From assembly GCA_965651695.1 (NCBI GenBank), contig CBFGTI010000003.1:1-64000 (forward strand): a stretch of 64,000 bases of DNA, in the 5' to 3' direction. Shown piece by piece: positions 56,648 to 64,000 of this stretch. The stretch comes from Imperialibacter sp965651695. Lineage in GTDB: Bacteria; Bacteroidota; Bacteroidia; Cytophagales; Cyclobacteriaceae. The translations under genes were made by a program, and so were the position numbers. The notes beneath the pieces were generated by a model. It did not search any database, had not been told where the DNA came from, and was given only the letters and a program-made list of their open reading frames with translations. Within the stretch, counting starts at the first letter, position 1. Each line of letters begins with the position of its first letter.

Positions 56648-59416
56648 TTAGCCGGTATTCCTCATGGCGCTGGCAATGGCGTTGATGGTAACCAGCAAAT
56701 GCACCAGCGTTTCTTCGGCCTTGTCAGCCTGTTTTTCAACTTTTTCCGTTCTCCATTTGCGTAGCAACTTAACCTGCGTCTTGTGCAGATAGTCCATTAG
56801 CGATGCCCGCAAAAGGCTGGAGTAGTGGTGGTTTTTCCGGCGTACTTCAATTGGCTTTTCAAGCAGCTCCTGAAGCGAATCGCGGGTTTTCTTAAGCTCC
56901 GTGGTAAACAAGGTCAAAAACTTGTGCTTTACTGCTTCGTCTGTTACCAGCGAGGCGTATTCGGCCATGATGGTTTCGTCGGTAGAGGCAAGGCTTGTGT
57001 CTACATTGGTAAGCACGTACCGAATGAGGGGATCATGTTTGATTGCTTTTTTAAACGCTGCGTACGCTTCCGGCTTGGCAGCTTTCAGATTTTGCAGAGT
57101 TGAACCCACACCATACCAGCTGGTCATGTTGTACCGCGACTGACTCCAGCTGAATACCCACGGAATAGCCCGCAGGTCTTCCAGCGTTTTTGCTCCCGAC
57201 CGTCTTGCCGGCCTCGAGCCAATTTTGCTCGATTCAATCGCATCTATTGGCGTTGCCTCCCTGAAAAACTGGATGAAGCCGTCTTCGTGCATCAGCTTTT
57301 CGTAGTGGCCTTTGCTCTCTTTTGCCAGTTGGTCCAGCAGCTCGGCCATCGGGTGGTCCTTCCGCTCCGTCACGTTGTCCAGAATAGTACGGCCGGCCGT
57401 ACTTGCCACCAGCAACTCCAGGTTGTACTCGGCGTTTACTTTATTGGCATATTTTTGTGCTATAGTTTCACCCTGTTCAGTCAGGCGTATTTCGCCATTG
57501 AGCGACGAATGTGGAAGGGCATTGACGAAGTAGTGGGTGGGCCCGGCGCCCCGGCTGATGGAGCCGCCCTTGCCATGGAAGAACCTGATTTTTACGCTGT
57601 GGTCGCGGCCAACCTGGCTCAAGCCGGCCTGTGCCTTGTACAAACCCCACTGACTGGCCAAAATTCCGCCGTCTTTGTTGCTGTCGCTATATCCCACCAT
57701 TACCTGCTGCACAAGGGCGCCGGCATGGTTTCGCTGTTTAATGTATCTGATACTGCGGCGGGTAAATGGATGCTCGAGAAATGAGCTGAGAATCTGTGGG
57801 CCGTTTTCGAGATCTTCTATTGTTTCCAGAAGCGGCACTACCGGCAGTATGCAAACAAGGCCATCTTCTGTTTGCTGATTGAGGCCGGCCTCTCTGGCGA
57901 GGAGGTACACAACCAGCAGGTCGCTCACGCTGCGGGTCATGCTCACGATCAGCGAACCGATGGCGTCTGTTCCATATTTGGAAATGTGCTGTTCCACTAC
58001 TTTGTAGCAGTCTACCACGGCCCGGGCGTTGTCGCCTAGTTGCACGTTTTTATTGGCAAATGGCCGGTTCGATGCCAGCTCTTTATTAATAAATGCCAGC
58101 CTTTCTTCTTCATTCCATTGCAAAAATTCGGCTCCGTTTAGTCCGGCTGCATCCATCAGCTGCGAAATGGCCTTGTCGTGGAAAGCACTGTTTTGCCGGA
58201 TGTCGAGGTGTGCCAGGTGAAATCCGAAAGTCTCAACGATGCGGATGGTCTTTATTACCTCGTCGTAGGCAATGGATTTGGCTCCGTAGTCGATCAGCGC
58301 ATCTTTTAAGATACTCAAATCGTCGATTAGCTCTTTGGCCTGGGTATACGAGCCTGCAAACTCCTGGAGCTCTGTGGCATGCCCTCGTTTGGTGTCGATA
58401 GGCAAGCTTGCCATTAACAGGCTGCCATATTGCCGAAAGGCCTCACCTTTATTTCTCAGCAGCACATCGCGGCCCTTGTCGCCCAGCTTGTGCGTCAGCT
58501 GGTAGGTTCTGTCGCGCATTTGCGGGCTTGCTTTATCTATATCGCACGCCAGGCTCAGGTGTTTTACCAGCAGCAGCAGGCTGCGGCGGATCACCACAAT
58601 CGCATTGAGCCGCAATTGCTGAAGTGTGTCGGCTGTTACCTCCGCAGTTACCAGGGGGTGGCCATCTCTGTCGCCGCCTACCCAGTCGCCAAAGCTAAGC
58701 TTGGGAAACGAAAGCTTTGTGAACAGCAGGTCGCGCTGGAATCCAGCATCTTCCCATGCCTGTATCATGCGGCGGTCCAGCACCGGTATTACTTCGGGAA
58801 ATACATTGGTTAAATAGTGAAGAATGTTTCTCAGCTCCGACTGCACGTCGGGCTTTTCCACGAATATCTCGCCGGTTTTCCAGAGGCGGTAAATCACCAG
58901 CTTAATGTTGTGCCGGATGTTTTGCCGCTCTTTTTTTGTGTACATCTGGTTTTCGCGCTGCACTATCAGGAGATAGAGCTCCCGGTGATGCTCTAGTATG
59001 GTAGCCCGTTTGGCTTCAGTAGGGTGGGCCGTTAAAACCGGCTCTACTGAGATTTCGGGTAGCCTGGCGGCAATCTCTTCCTCGGTCAGTCCGGCATCTT
59101 TCAGCGCTGCCAGGTTTCGCGCCCACAGGCCATTGATGCTCGCCAGCGATTTGTCTTCCTGGTGGCGCCTGCTTTGCACCGCGGCATTTACCTCAACCAT
59201 GTTTACCAGCTGAAAAACCAGCGAGTAAAGCTGAATTTGTTTTTCACTCAGGGTTTGGTCTTCCAGAAAAGAAATATCGTTGATCCAGGGGATTTGTGCC
59301 GCTACATCGGCCTCGCCGTTTTCTATTAATACCTCCTTTAGCGCTTCCAGCAGGAAAGTCAGGTCTTCGTAAGGTTTACCAAGCTCGTTGCGAACCAGTT
59401 CCAGTACTTCTTTCAT
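56648..59416 (-). CDS. ppc: Phosphoenolpyruvate carboxylase
   Basis: A 922-residue enzyme that adds bicarbonate to PEP to make oxaloacetate for the TCA cycle. The signatures are GDRDGHPLVTAEVT, VLTAHPTEAKRATI with a catalytic His, VMVGYSDSNKDGGILASQW, FFHGKGGSISRGAGP and RSGAKTLEDLRAIPWVFSWSQSR, ending in the conserved MRNTG. The length is standard and the protein is cytoplasmic. No allosteric site change is evident. Start ATG 59416. Confidence 0.96.
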   Translation of the reverse strand: MKEVLELVRNELGKPYEDLTFLLEALKEVLIENGEADVAAQIPWINDISFLEDQTLSEKQIQLYSLVFQLVNMVEVNAAVQSRRHQEDKSLASINGLWARNLAALKDAGLTEEEIAARLPEISVEPVLTAHPTEAKRATILEHHRELYLLIVQRENQMYTKKERQNIRHNIKLVIYRLWKTGEIFVEKPDVQSELRNILHYLTNVFPEVIPVLDRRMIQAWEDAGFQRDLLFTKLSFPKLSFGDWVGGDRDGHPLVTAEVTADTLQQLRLNAIVVIRRSLLLLVKHLSLACDIDKASPQMRDRTYQLTHKLGDKGRDVLLRNKGEAFRQYGSLLMASLPIDTKRGHATELQEFAGSYTQAKELIDDLSILKDALIDYGAKSIAYDEVIKTIRIVETFGFHLAHLDIRQNSAFHDKAISQLMDAAGLNGAEFLQWNEEERLAFINKELASNRPFANKNVQLGDNARAVVDCYKVVEQHISKYGTDAIGSLIVSMTRSVSDLLVVYLLAREAGLNQQTEDGLVCILPVVPLLETIEDLENGPQILSSFLEHPFTRRSIRYIKQRNHAGALVQQVMVGYSDSNKDGGILASQWGLYKAQAGLSQVGRDHSVKIRFFHGKGGSISRGAGPTHYFVNALPHSSLNGEIRLTEQGETIAQKYANKVNAEYNLELLVASTAGRTILDNVTERKDHPMAELLDQLAKESKGHYEKLMHEDGFIQFFREATPIDAIESSKIGSRPARRSGAKTLEDLRAIPWVFSWSQSRYNMTSWYGVGSTLQNLKAAKPEAYAAFKKAIKHDPLIRYVLTNVDTSLASTDETIMAEYASLVTDEAVKHKFLTLFTTELKKTRDSLQELLEKPIEVRRKNHHYSSLLRASLMDYLHKTQVKLLRKWRTEKVEKQADKAEETLVHLLVTINAIASAMRNTG

Positions 59417-59639
59417 AATACGATGTTAAGGCGGCTGCCATTGTTCTATAGTAGAAACGTGGCTGTCGCAAATAAATTAGGGGAATCAAAAATAATGATT
59501 CTCAATGGAAAGGGGGAATTGATAGAGAAAAGTTTGGAGTGGAGTGGCAAACATTACAAATTTTTCATTTTCCCTTATTCTGAATTTAGAAATTCACAAA
59601 AGGGGGCTAGATGGGTAGGTGAATCCGCGCGGTTAATTG

Positions 59640-59917
59640 AGTCGGCTATACTTGCTCCTATAGGCATGCACTTCACCTGGAATTTCGTGCAGGGGCCGGT
59701 ATTTGGGTTTGCCGTGAGCGGTCATCCCACAAAAAGCATGTTTATCATGGAGCCGTCGGGAAACGATCTTTCAACAGGAGGAGCGTTTGGTTTGGAAGGC
59801 TCTGTAATTCTAACAGGAATCCTTTTAGCTGCAATAGCAATGTACTGGTGGCTAACATTCGGACGGGCAAGAAACGTTAACCCCAGCTCTGAAAAAGAGG
59901 CTGTTCCAGCGAGATGA
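59640..59917 (+). pseudogene. C-terminal remnant of a CPBP intramembrane protease
   Basis: The frame around 59640-59917 reads ESAILAPIGMHFTWNFVQGPVFGFAVSG and GGAFGLEGSVILTGILLAAIAM, which matches the last two conserved segments of CPBP (CAAX/bacteriocin-processing) proteases. The N-terminal half with the EExxxR motif is missing. The open frame extends upstream to 59423, but that part is AT-rich and unlike the family. It is probably a gene fragment left by deletion. Confidence 0.6.
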
Positions 59918-60033
59918 AAGGGCAGGCCGGAGGTTATTCGTGCCGCTAACAAGTTGTGGGCACGAGGTGGTGACCGTTGGCTGCGGCGAACCTAAACACT
60001 TAAACACTCACCAACTTAAACACCCCGAAGCCC

Positions 60034-61485
60034 TCACCTCTCCACCACGCCATTCCTGATCCTGTTCTCTCCTTTTCCCACATCATACGCCATTCCATTC
60101 ACTACCGTGTACTTCACCTGGTCATCTTTCTCTATAATAAAAGTCGCCGGCGAATAATAAGAGATATCGTCATCTGCCTCTTCTTCTCCAATTATCACAA
60201 ATGGCAGGTTCGTAAACTGCCCATTGGGTAGCTCTTTCACCTGTATATAGCCATAGCCCTGCGCGAGCCATTCAACCGCTTTGCCTGCTGGTATGGCTTC
60301 TACGGCCGCAAATACCTCCGGATATACCTTCGCGGGTTTTATGTGCATGCCTTCTGCGTCAATTTCGGTGTAGCCGTAAAAGCCGGTCATATCGCCAATG
60401 TCTTCCACAAAGCCCGAAACGTCGTAATTCCGGAGATCGGCCCTTGTGGTCTCTCTCAGCCGGATGGCCAGGTCGAGCGTGCGCCATTGCTCGTTTCGCT
60501 GGAGCTGCCCGTTTTTTACCAGCAAGTCGTAGTGCCGCCGGCTGTTTTCTGGTATCGTAAAATAACGGGCGGGGTCAACGGTGGCATAGCTGCCGTCGGC
60601 AATGCCCTGCAGCGCACCTGCCAATGCCAGAAAATGCACCTTGCGGATGTACTCCTTTTCCGGGTCGCCGGGGTAGCCGCCGCACTCTATTAATATGGTG
60701 CTGGTGCCCCACCTCTGAATATTGTCTCCAAAAGCCCGTGGCTCAAAGCTGTCGTCGTAGCGGCCCACGTGCCCCGGAATATGCTGCTGGGTGAGCGAGT
60801 CGAGTACCACCACTACCTGCAGCGCTTTGGTTCTTACGTCGTTTAGGTCTTTTTCCTCGTTGTAAGCCGGCGCCAGAAAAGAAAGCGTTGCCGGATTGCC
60901 GGTTGCACCCGCGCTGGTGGCGGTGTTCTGATCGTGCAGGTTAAAGCCAAAGTGGGGCTGCAGGCTGTCGCGCACCTGCTTCAGCAGCTGGGCCTCCGGC
61001 GACTGCAGCCGCAGCGCATCCCGGTTGATGTCGATACCCATGGCATTCCTCCGCTGAAACTGTTCGGCGCCATCAGGGTTGAGCATCGGTACGAAATAAA
61101 GTGTCAGGTTTTGCAGTAATACGGCCTTCTCCTTTTTAAAGGTTTTGCCATCGGCCAGGTAATTGAAGAAGTCGAGCAGCACCCGGGTGGCTGTTGTTTC
61201 ATCGCCATGCATTTGCGACCATAGCAGCACTTTTACCGGCCCTTCGCCGGCCTTCACCATGTAAATATTTCTGCCTTCAATGCTTTCTCCGGCTTTTGTA
61301 ACCTCAAACACTTTTTTGTCCAGCGCCAGTATGATGGGCTCGATATCCGAATGCTTGAAACGCCGTGTGTTGATACGCTTTTCGGAAAAACCGTCGTATG
61401 ATGCTTCCAGCTCTTTGATAAACTGAGCTTGCGAAACCTGGTAGAGCATCATCCACAAAAGGGAAATGAACGTGAGTCTTTTCAT
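60034..61485 (-). CDS. M14 family zinc carboxypeptidase
   Basis: A 483-residue secreted protein with a signal peptide ending in SQAQ (about residue 20). The M14 core shows the zinc ligands in SQMHGDETTATRVLLDF (HxxE), the substrate-binding NRDAL region, the third ligand in FGFNLHDQN and the catalytic Glu in STILIECGGYPGD. The last 150 residues form an extra domain without a clear name. It likely trims peptides in the periplasm or outside the cell. It is divergent from the pseudouridine synthase gene. Confidence 0.9.
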   Translation of the reverse strand: MKRLTFISLLWMMLYQVSQAQFIKELEASYDGFSEKRINTRRFKHSDIEPIILALDKKVFEVTKAGESIEGRNIYMVKAGEGPVKVLLWSQMHGDETTATRVLLDFFNYLADGKTFKKEKAVLLQNLTLYFVPMLNPDGAEQFQRRNAMGIDINRDALRLQSPEAQLLKQVRDSLQPHFGFNLHDQNTATSAGATGNPATLSFLAPAYNEEKDLNDVRTKALQVVVVLDSLTQQHIPGHVGRYDDSFEPRAFGDNIQRWGTSTILIECGGYPGDPEKEYIRKVHFLALAGALQGIADGSYATVDPARYFTIPENSRRHYDLLVKNGQLQRNEQWRTLDLAIRLRETTRADLRNYDVSGFVEDIGDMTGFYGYTEIDAEGMHIKPAKVYPEVFAAVEAIPAGKAVEWLAQGYGYIQVKELPNGQFTNLPFVIIGEEEADDDISYYSPATFIIEKDDQVKYTVVNGMAYDVGKGENRIRNGVVER

Positions 61486-61604
61486 AGTAGCTAGTTGTTG
61501 CTTTAAAATGACGCCTCAATAACAACTTTTATAGGGGCTAAGCCAAGCTTTTATTCTCCTCAATCATTAATAATTCTAGCTTTGCACATTAAAAGAGCGG
61601 CTAC

Positions 61605-62315
61605 ATGAAGAAGGAACGGTTTGAAGATTGGATACTGTTTGAGAACGAGAACTACCTGCTGGTGAACAAACCGCCGTTTCTTTCTACCCTGCAAGACAGG
61701 CAAAGTGCAGCCAACCTGCTCGATATGGCCCGTGCTTATGTGCCAGAAGCGCAGGTAGCGCACCGGCTCGACAAAAACACTTCGGGTGTAATAGCCATCG
61801 CTAAAAATCCGGAAGCCTACCGCCATCTTTCCATGCAGTTTGAAAAACGCAAAGTATATAAGCTGTATCACGCCCTTACTGATGGCATTCACAAGTTCGA
61901 GGAGTTTAGGGTAAACGTGCCGCTGCTTACTACCGGTAAGGGCGAAGTTAAAGCCAGCCGGAAGGGCAAAGCGTCTGAAACAATCCTCACTTCTATTAAG
62001 GCCTATGGCAATCACACGCTGGTGGGCTGCAAACCGCTTACAGGCCGTATGCACCAGGTGCGGGTGCATTGTGCTTTTGCTGGAGCGCCCATTGTTGGCG
62101 ACGAGCTGTATGGTGGAAAGTGGCTGTTTCTTTCATCGCTGAAAAGGAAGTTCAACCTTGGTAAATTCGAGGAGGAGCAACCGTTGATCAAGCGCTATGC
62201 GCTTCATGCCCGTGAAATTGCATTCGCCGATCTCGACGGCAAGAAAATTGGTGCTGAGGCTCCGTATCCGAAAGATTTTGAAGTGCTGCTGAAGCAACTC
62301 GACAAGAATACATAA
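61605..62315 (+). CDS. RluA-family pseudouridine synthase
   Basis: A 236-residue enzyme that turns uridine into pseudouridine in rRNA or tRNA. The catalytic Asp lies in AHRLDKNTSGVIAIAKN. KPLTGRMHQVRVH and GAPIVGDELYGG are the other family motifs. No S4 domain is present at the N-terminus, so it is the short form. The target site is not predictable. It lies just upstream of the ribosomal protein operon, which has its own promoter. Confidence 0.92.
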   Translation: MKKERFEDWILFENENYLLVNKPPFLSTLQDRQSAANLLDMARAYVPEAQVAHRLDKNTSGVIAIAKNPEAYRHLSMQFEKRKVYKLYHALTDGIHKFEEFRVNVPLLTTGKGEVKASRKGKASETILTSIKAYGNHTLVGCKPLTGRMHQVRVHCAFAGAPIVGDELYGGKWLFLSSLKRKFNLGKFEEEQPLIKRYALHAREIAFADLDGKKIGAEAPYPKDFEVLLKQLDKNT

Positions 62316-62363
62316 CACCACGCTGGCAGCGGCGGCGGTAACTCAAATATTTTCAGACCCTTA

Positions 62364-62394
62364 TTGTATTTCTATTTTTATACTTCTATCTTTG
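62364..62394 (+). promoter_or_regulatory. Housekeeping Bacteroidota promoter for rplM-rpsI-rpsB
   Basis: TTG at 62364-62366, a 20-bp spacer and TATCTTTG at 62387-62394 match the -33/-7 consensus (TAnnTTTG). Transcription would start near 62400, giving a leader of about 60 bases before rplM. No Crp-type box is present, in contrast to the island promoters. Confidence 0.75.
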
Positions 62395-62459
62395 TGTCCC
62401 TTTTTGAGGGGAAGGGAATTTCCGTACTTAGTAATTGAATTTTAAAGCTGTTTCTATAA

Positions 62460-62906
62460 ATGGATACGATTAGCTACAAAACACAGTCGTTAGGCAAAGC
62501 ACAGATCCAAAAAAACTGGGTGGTGGTAGACGCAGAAGGCCAGGTTCTTGGCCGTTTGACAAGCCGTATTGCCAATGTGCTCCGTGGCAAAAATAAAACA
62601 AGCTACACACCTAATATGGATTGTGGCGACCACGTAATTGTAATCAATGCCGCCAAGGTGCGCCTAACCGGCAAAAAAATGACTGATAAAACGTATATCC
62701 GCCACACGGGCTATCCCGGAGGGCAGCGTTTTGCGTCTCCTCGTATGGTGATGGAAAAAGACCCCAGAAGGGTGGTAGAAATGGCTGTTAGAGGCATGCT
62801 GCCAAAAAACAGGCTTGGCCGTGAGCAGTTCCGCAACCTGTACGTATACGCCGGCACCGAGCATCCGCATGCTGCGCAGCAACCAAAAGAAATTAAGTTA
62901 TCCTAA
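62460..62906 (+). CDS. rplM: 50S ribosomal protein L13
   Basis: A 148-residue L13. The family signature region is near residues 100-125 (RGMLPKNRLGREQFRNLYVYAGTEHPH), and the start motif NWVVVDAEGQVLGRLTSRIANVLRGK is typical. It is the first gene of the conserved rplM-rpsI-rpsB order, 12 bp before rpsI. An early assembly protein of the large subunit. Confidence 0.97.
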   Translation: MDTISYKTQSLGKAQIQKNWVVVDAEGQVLGRLTSRIANVLRGKNKTSYTPNMDCGDHVIVINAAKVRLTGKKMTDKTYIRHTGYPGGQRFASPRMVMEKDPRRVVEMAVRGMLPKNRLGREQFRNLYVYAGTEHPHAAQQPKEIKLS

Positions 62907-62918
62907 TAGTATTTATTA

Positions 62919-63305
62919 ATGGACGTAATCAATACCATAGGCAGAAGAAAAACCTCCGTAGCAAGGTTGTATCTTGAAAGTGGAAAAGGAAACTTCAAAG
63001 TAAACCAGCGTTCGCTTGAAGAGTACTTTCCGTCAGAAATTCTTCGCCTCATTGTTCAGCAACCGCTGGAGCTTGTAAAGGAGTCAGGCAAGTACGACAT
63101 CAACGTGAATGTGGACGGCGGCGGCATTAAGGGACAGGCCGAGGCTATTCGCCTTGCCATTTCCAGGGCACTTTGCGAAATCAGCGAAGAGTTCAGACCC
63201 GCGCTGAAGAAAGAAGGTTTTCTTACCAGAGACCCTCGTATGGTTGAACGGAAGAAATACGGTCGTGCAAAAGCCCGTAGAAGGTTCCAGTTCAGCAAGC
63301 GTTAA
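62919..63305 (+). CDS. rpsI: 30S ribosomal protein S9
   Basis: A 128-residue S9. It shows IGRRKTSVARLYLESGKGNFKVN at the start and the basic C-terminal tail KYGRAKARRRFQFSKR, which reaches the P-site tRNA in known structures. It follows rplM by 12 bp and precedes rpsB by 27 bp. Confidence 0.97.
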   Translation: MDVINTIGRRKTSVARLYLESGKGNFKVNQRSLEEYFPSEILRLIVQQPLELVKESGKYDINVNVDGGGIKGQAEAIRLAISRALCEISEEFRPALKKEGFLTRDPRMVERKKYGRAKARRRFQFSKR

Positions 63306-63332
63306 TTTGCACTTATACACTTTATATATTTA

Positions 63333-64000
63333 ATGGCTAAACTAGAATACAAAGACTTACTAGACGCTGGTGTTCATTTTGGACACTTAACGAGAAAGTG
63401 GGATCCGCATATGGCGCCATACATCTTCATGGAGAAGAATGGTATCCATATTATAGATCTGAACAAAACGCTTGTGTGCCTCGACGAAGCGGCTAACGCA
63501 CTCAAGCAGGTGGTACGGTCTGGCCGGAAGGTCATGTTCGTGGCTACCAAAAAACAGGCAAAAGACCTTGTAGCGCAGGAAGCACAGCGGCTTAAAATGC
63601 CGTACGTTACCGAGCGTTGGCTTGGTGGTATGCTTACCAACTTCGCAACCATCCGCAAGTCTCTGAAAAAAATGCAGGGAATTGACAAGATGATGAAGGA
63701 CGAAAGCTACACCAGTCTTGCCAAAAGGGAACGCCTGATGGTGACGCGCGAAAAAGAGAAGCTGGAGAGAGTGCTTGGTGGTATTAACGACCTCACAAGA
63801 CTTCCCGCGGCGCTGTTTATCGTCGACATCAAAAGAGAGCACATCGCGGTAAAAGAAGCTAAGAAGCTCAACATACCTGTATTCGCAATCGTTGATACCA
63901 ACTCCAATCCGGATGAAGTGGATTTCCCAATCCCTGGCAACGACGATGCGTACAAGTCTGTAAAGCTGATCACTTCCTACATTGCAGATGTAATCGAAGA
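63333..64000 (+). CDS. rpsB: 30S ribosomal protein S2 (partial, runs off the window)
   Basis: The ATG at 63333 opens MAKLEYKDLLDAGVHFGHLTRKWDP, the S2 N-terminus. FVATKKQAKDLVAQEAQRLKMPYVTERWLGGMLTNF and LFIVDIKREHIAVKEAKKLNIPVFAIVDTNSNPDEVDFPIPGNDD follow. About 222 codons are present, and the C-terminal part lies beyond base 64000. The usual partner tsf is expected next. Confidence 0.96.
   Translation, partial: MAKLEYKDLLDAGVHFGHLTRKWDPHMAPYIFMEKNGIHIIDLNKTLVCLDEAANALKQVVRSGRKVMFVATKKQAKDLVAQEAQRLKMPYVTERWLGGMLTNFATIRKSLKKMQGIDKMMKDESYTSLAKRERLMVTREKEKLERVLGGINDLTRLPAALFIVDIKREHIAVKEAKKLNIPVFAIVDTNSNPDEVDFPIPGNDDAYKSVKLITSYIADVIE

Overview
The window looks like chromosome of a Bacteroidota bacterium, most likely a Cytophagales member. 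The evidence is the TAnnTTTG-type promoter elements, the pheT / zapA / rny order, the TPR-transmembrane-HTH regulators, families typical of the phylum (DUF1684, DUF4136, DUF6567) and a base composition near 50% GC. It has no tRNA, rRNA, CRISPR array or intact insertion sequence that I can see. The last gene, rpsB, runs off the right end.

Left part (about 1.2-36.6 kb) is a stress or low-energy survival island. It encodes a BON-domain protein, lipoproteins, a tandem universal stress protein, PolX, a YciE-type ferritin-like protein, a dienelactone-hydrolase-like protein next to a phosphoribosyltransferase, a DUF2267 protein, a P-loop kinase overlapping an aminoglycoside-phosphotransferase-like protein, a flavodoxin, an AI-2E-type permease and two P2-type cation ATPases. 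It also holds an alpha-glucan set (GH13, GT4, GH57) and PEP synthase. Interspersed are a WD40-caspase protein, a decayed RhuM-Fic gene and many short palindromic repeats.

The main discovery is a shared promoter design in this island. Fourteen intergenic sites carry one or two copies of the Crp/Fnr-type palindrome TGA-N6-TCA. They are usually paired 22-23 bp apart, with the proximal box ending in T and followed after 22-23 bp by a TAnnTT-type -7 element. This places the boxes near -41 and -63, the classic class II plus class I positions for Crp/Fnr proteins. I found no such arrangement in the intergenic DNA of the right half. A response regulator fused to a Crp-type domain (16157-17209) sits in the middle of the island, and its recognition helix keeps the Glu and Arg that read TGA half-sites in Crp and Fnr, so it is the obvious candidate regulator. 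One promoter (15608-15672) has no clear gene. Another was duplicated along with the start of a small Pro-rich gene and now lies upstream of a P-type ATPase.

Right part (36.6-64 kb) is mostly housekeeping: a GH130-like lipoprotein, radC, a DUF1684 protein, pheT, a ZapB-like protein, zapA, rny, recA, a predicted aminopeptidase with a DUF3108 protein, a PhoB/PhoR-like pair, an epimerase, a VOC protein, two tandem TPR-HTH regulators, a GH113-like glycosidase, PEP carboxylase, an M14 carboxypeptidase, an RluA-type pseudouridine synthase and the rplM-rpsI-rpsB operon. PEP synthase in the island and PEP carboxylase here bracket the PEP node of central metabolism.
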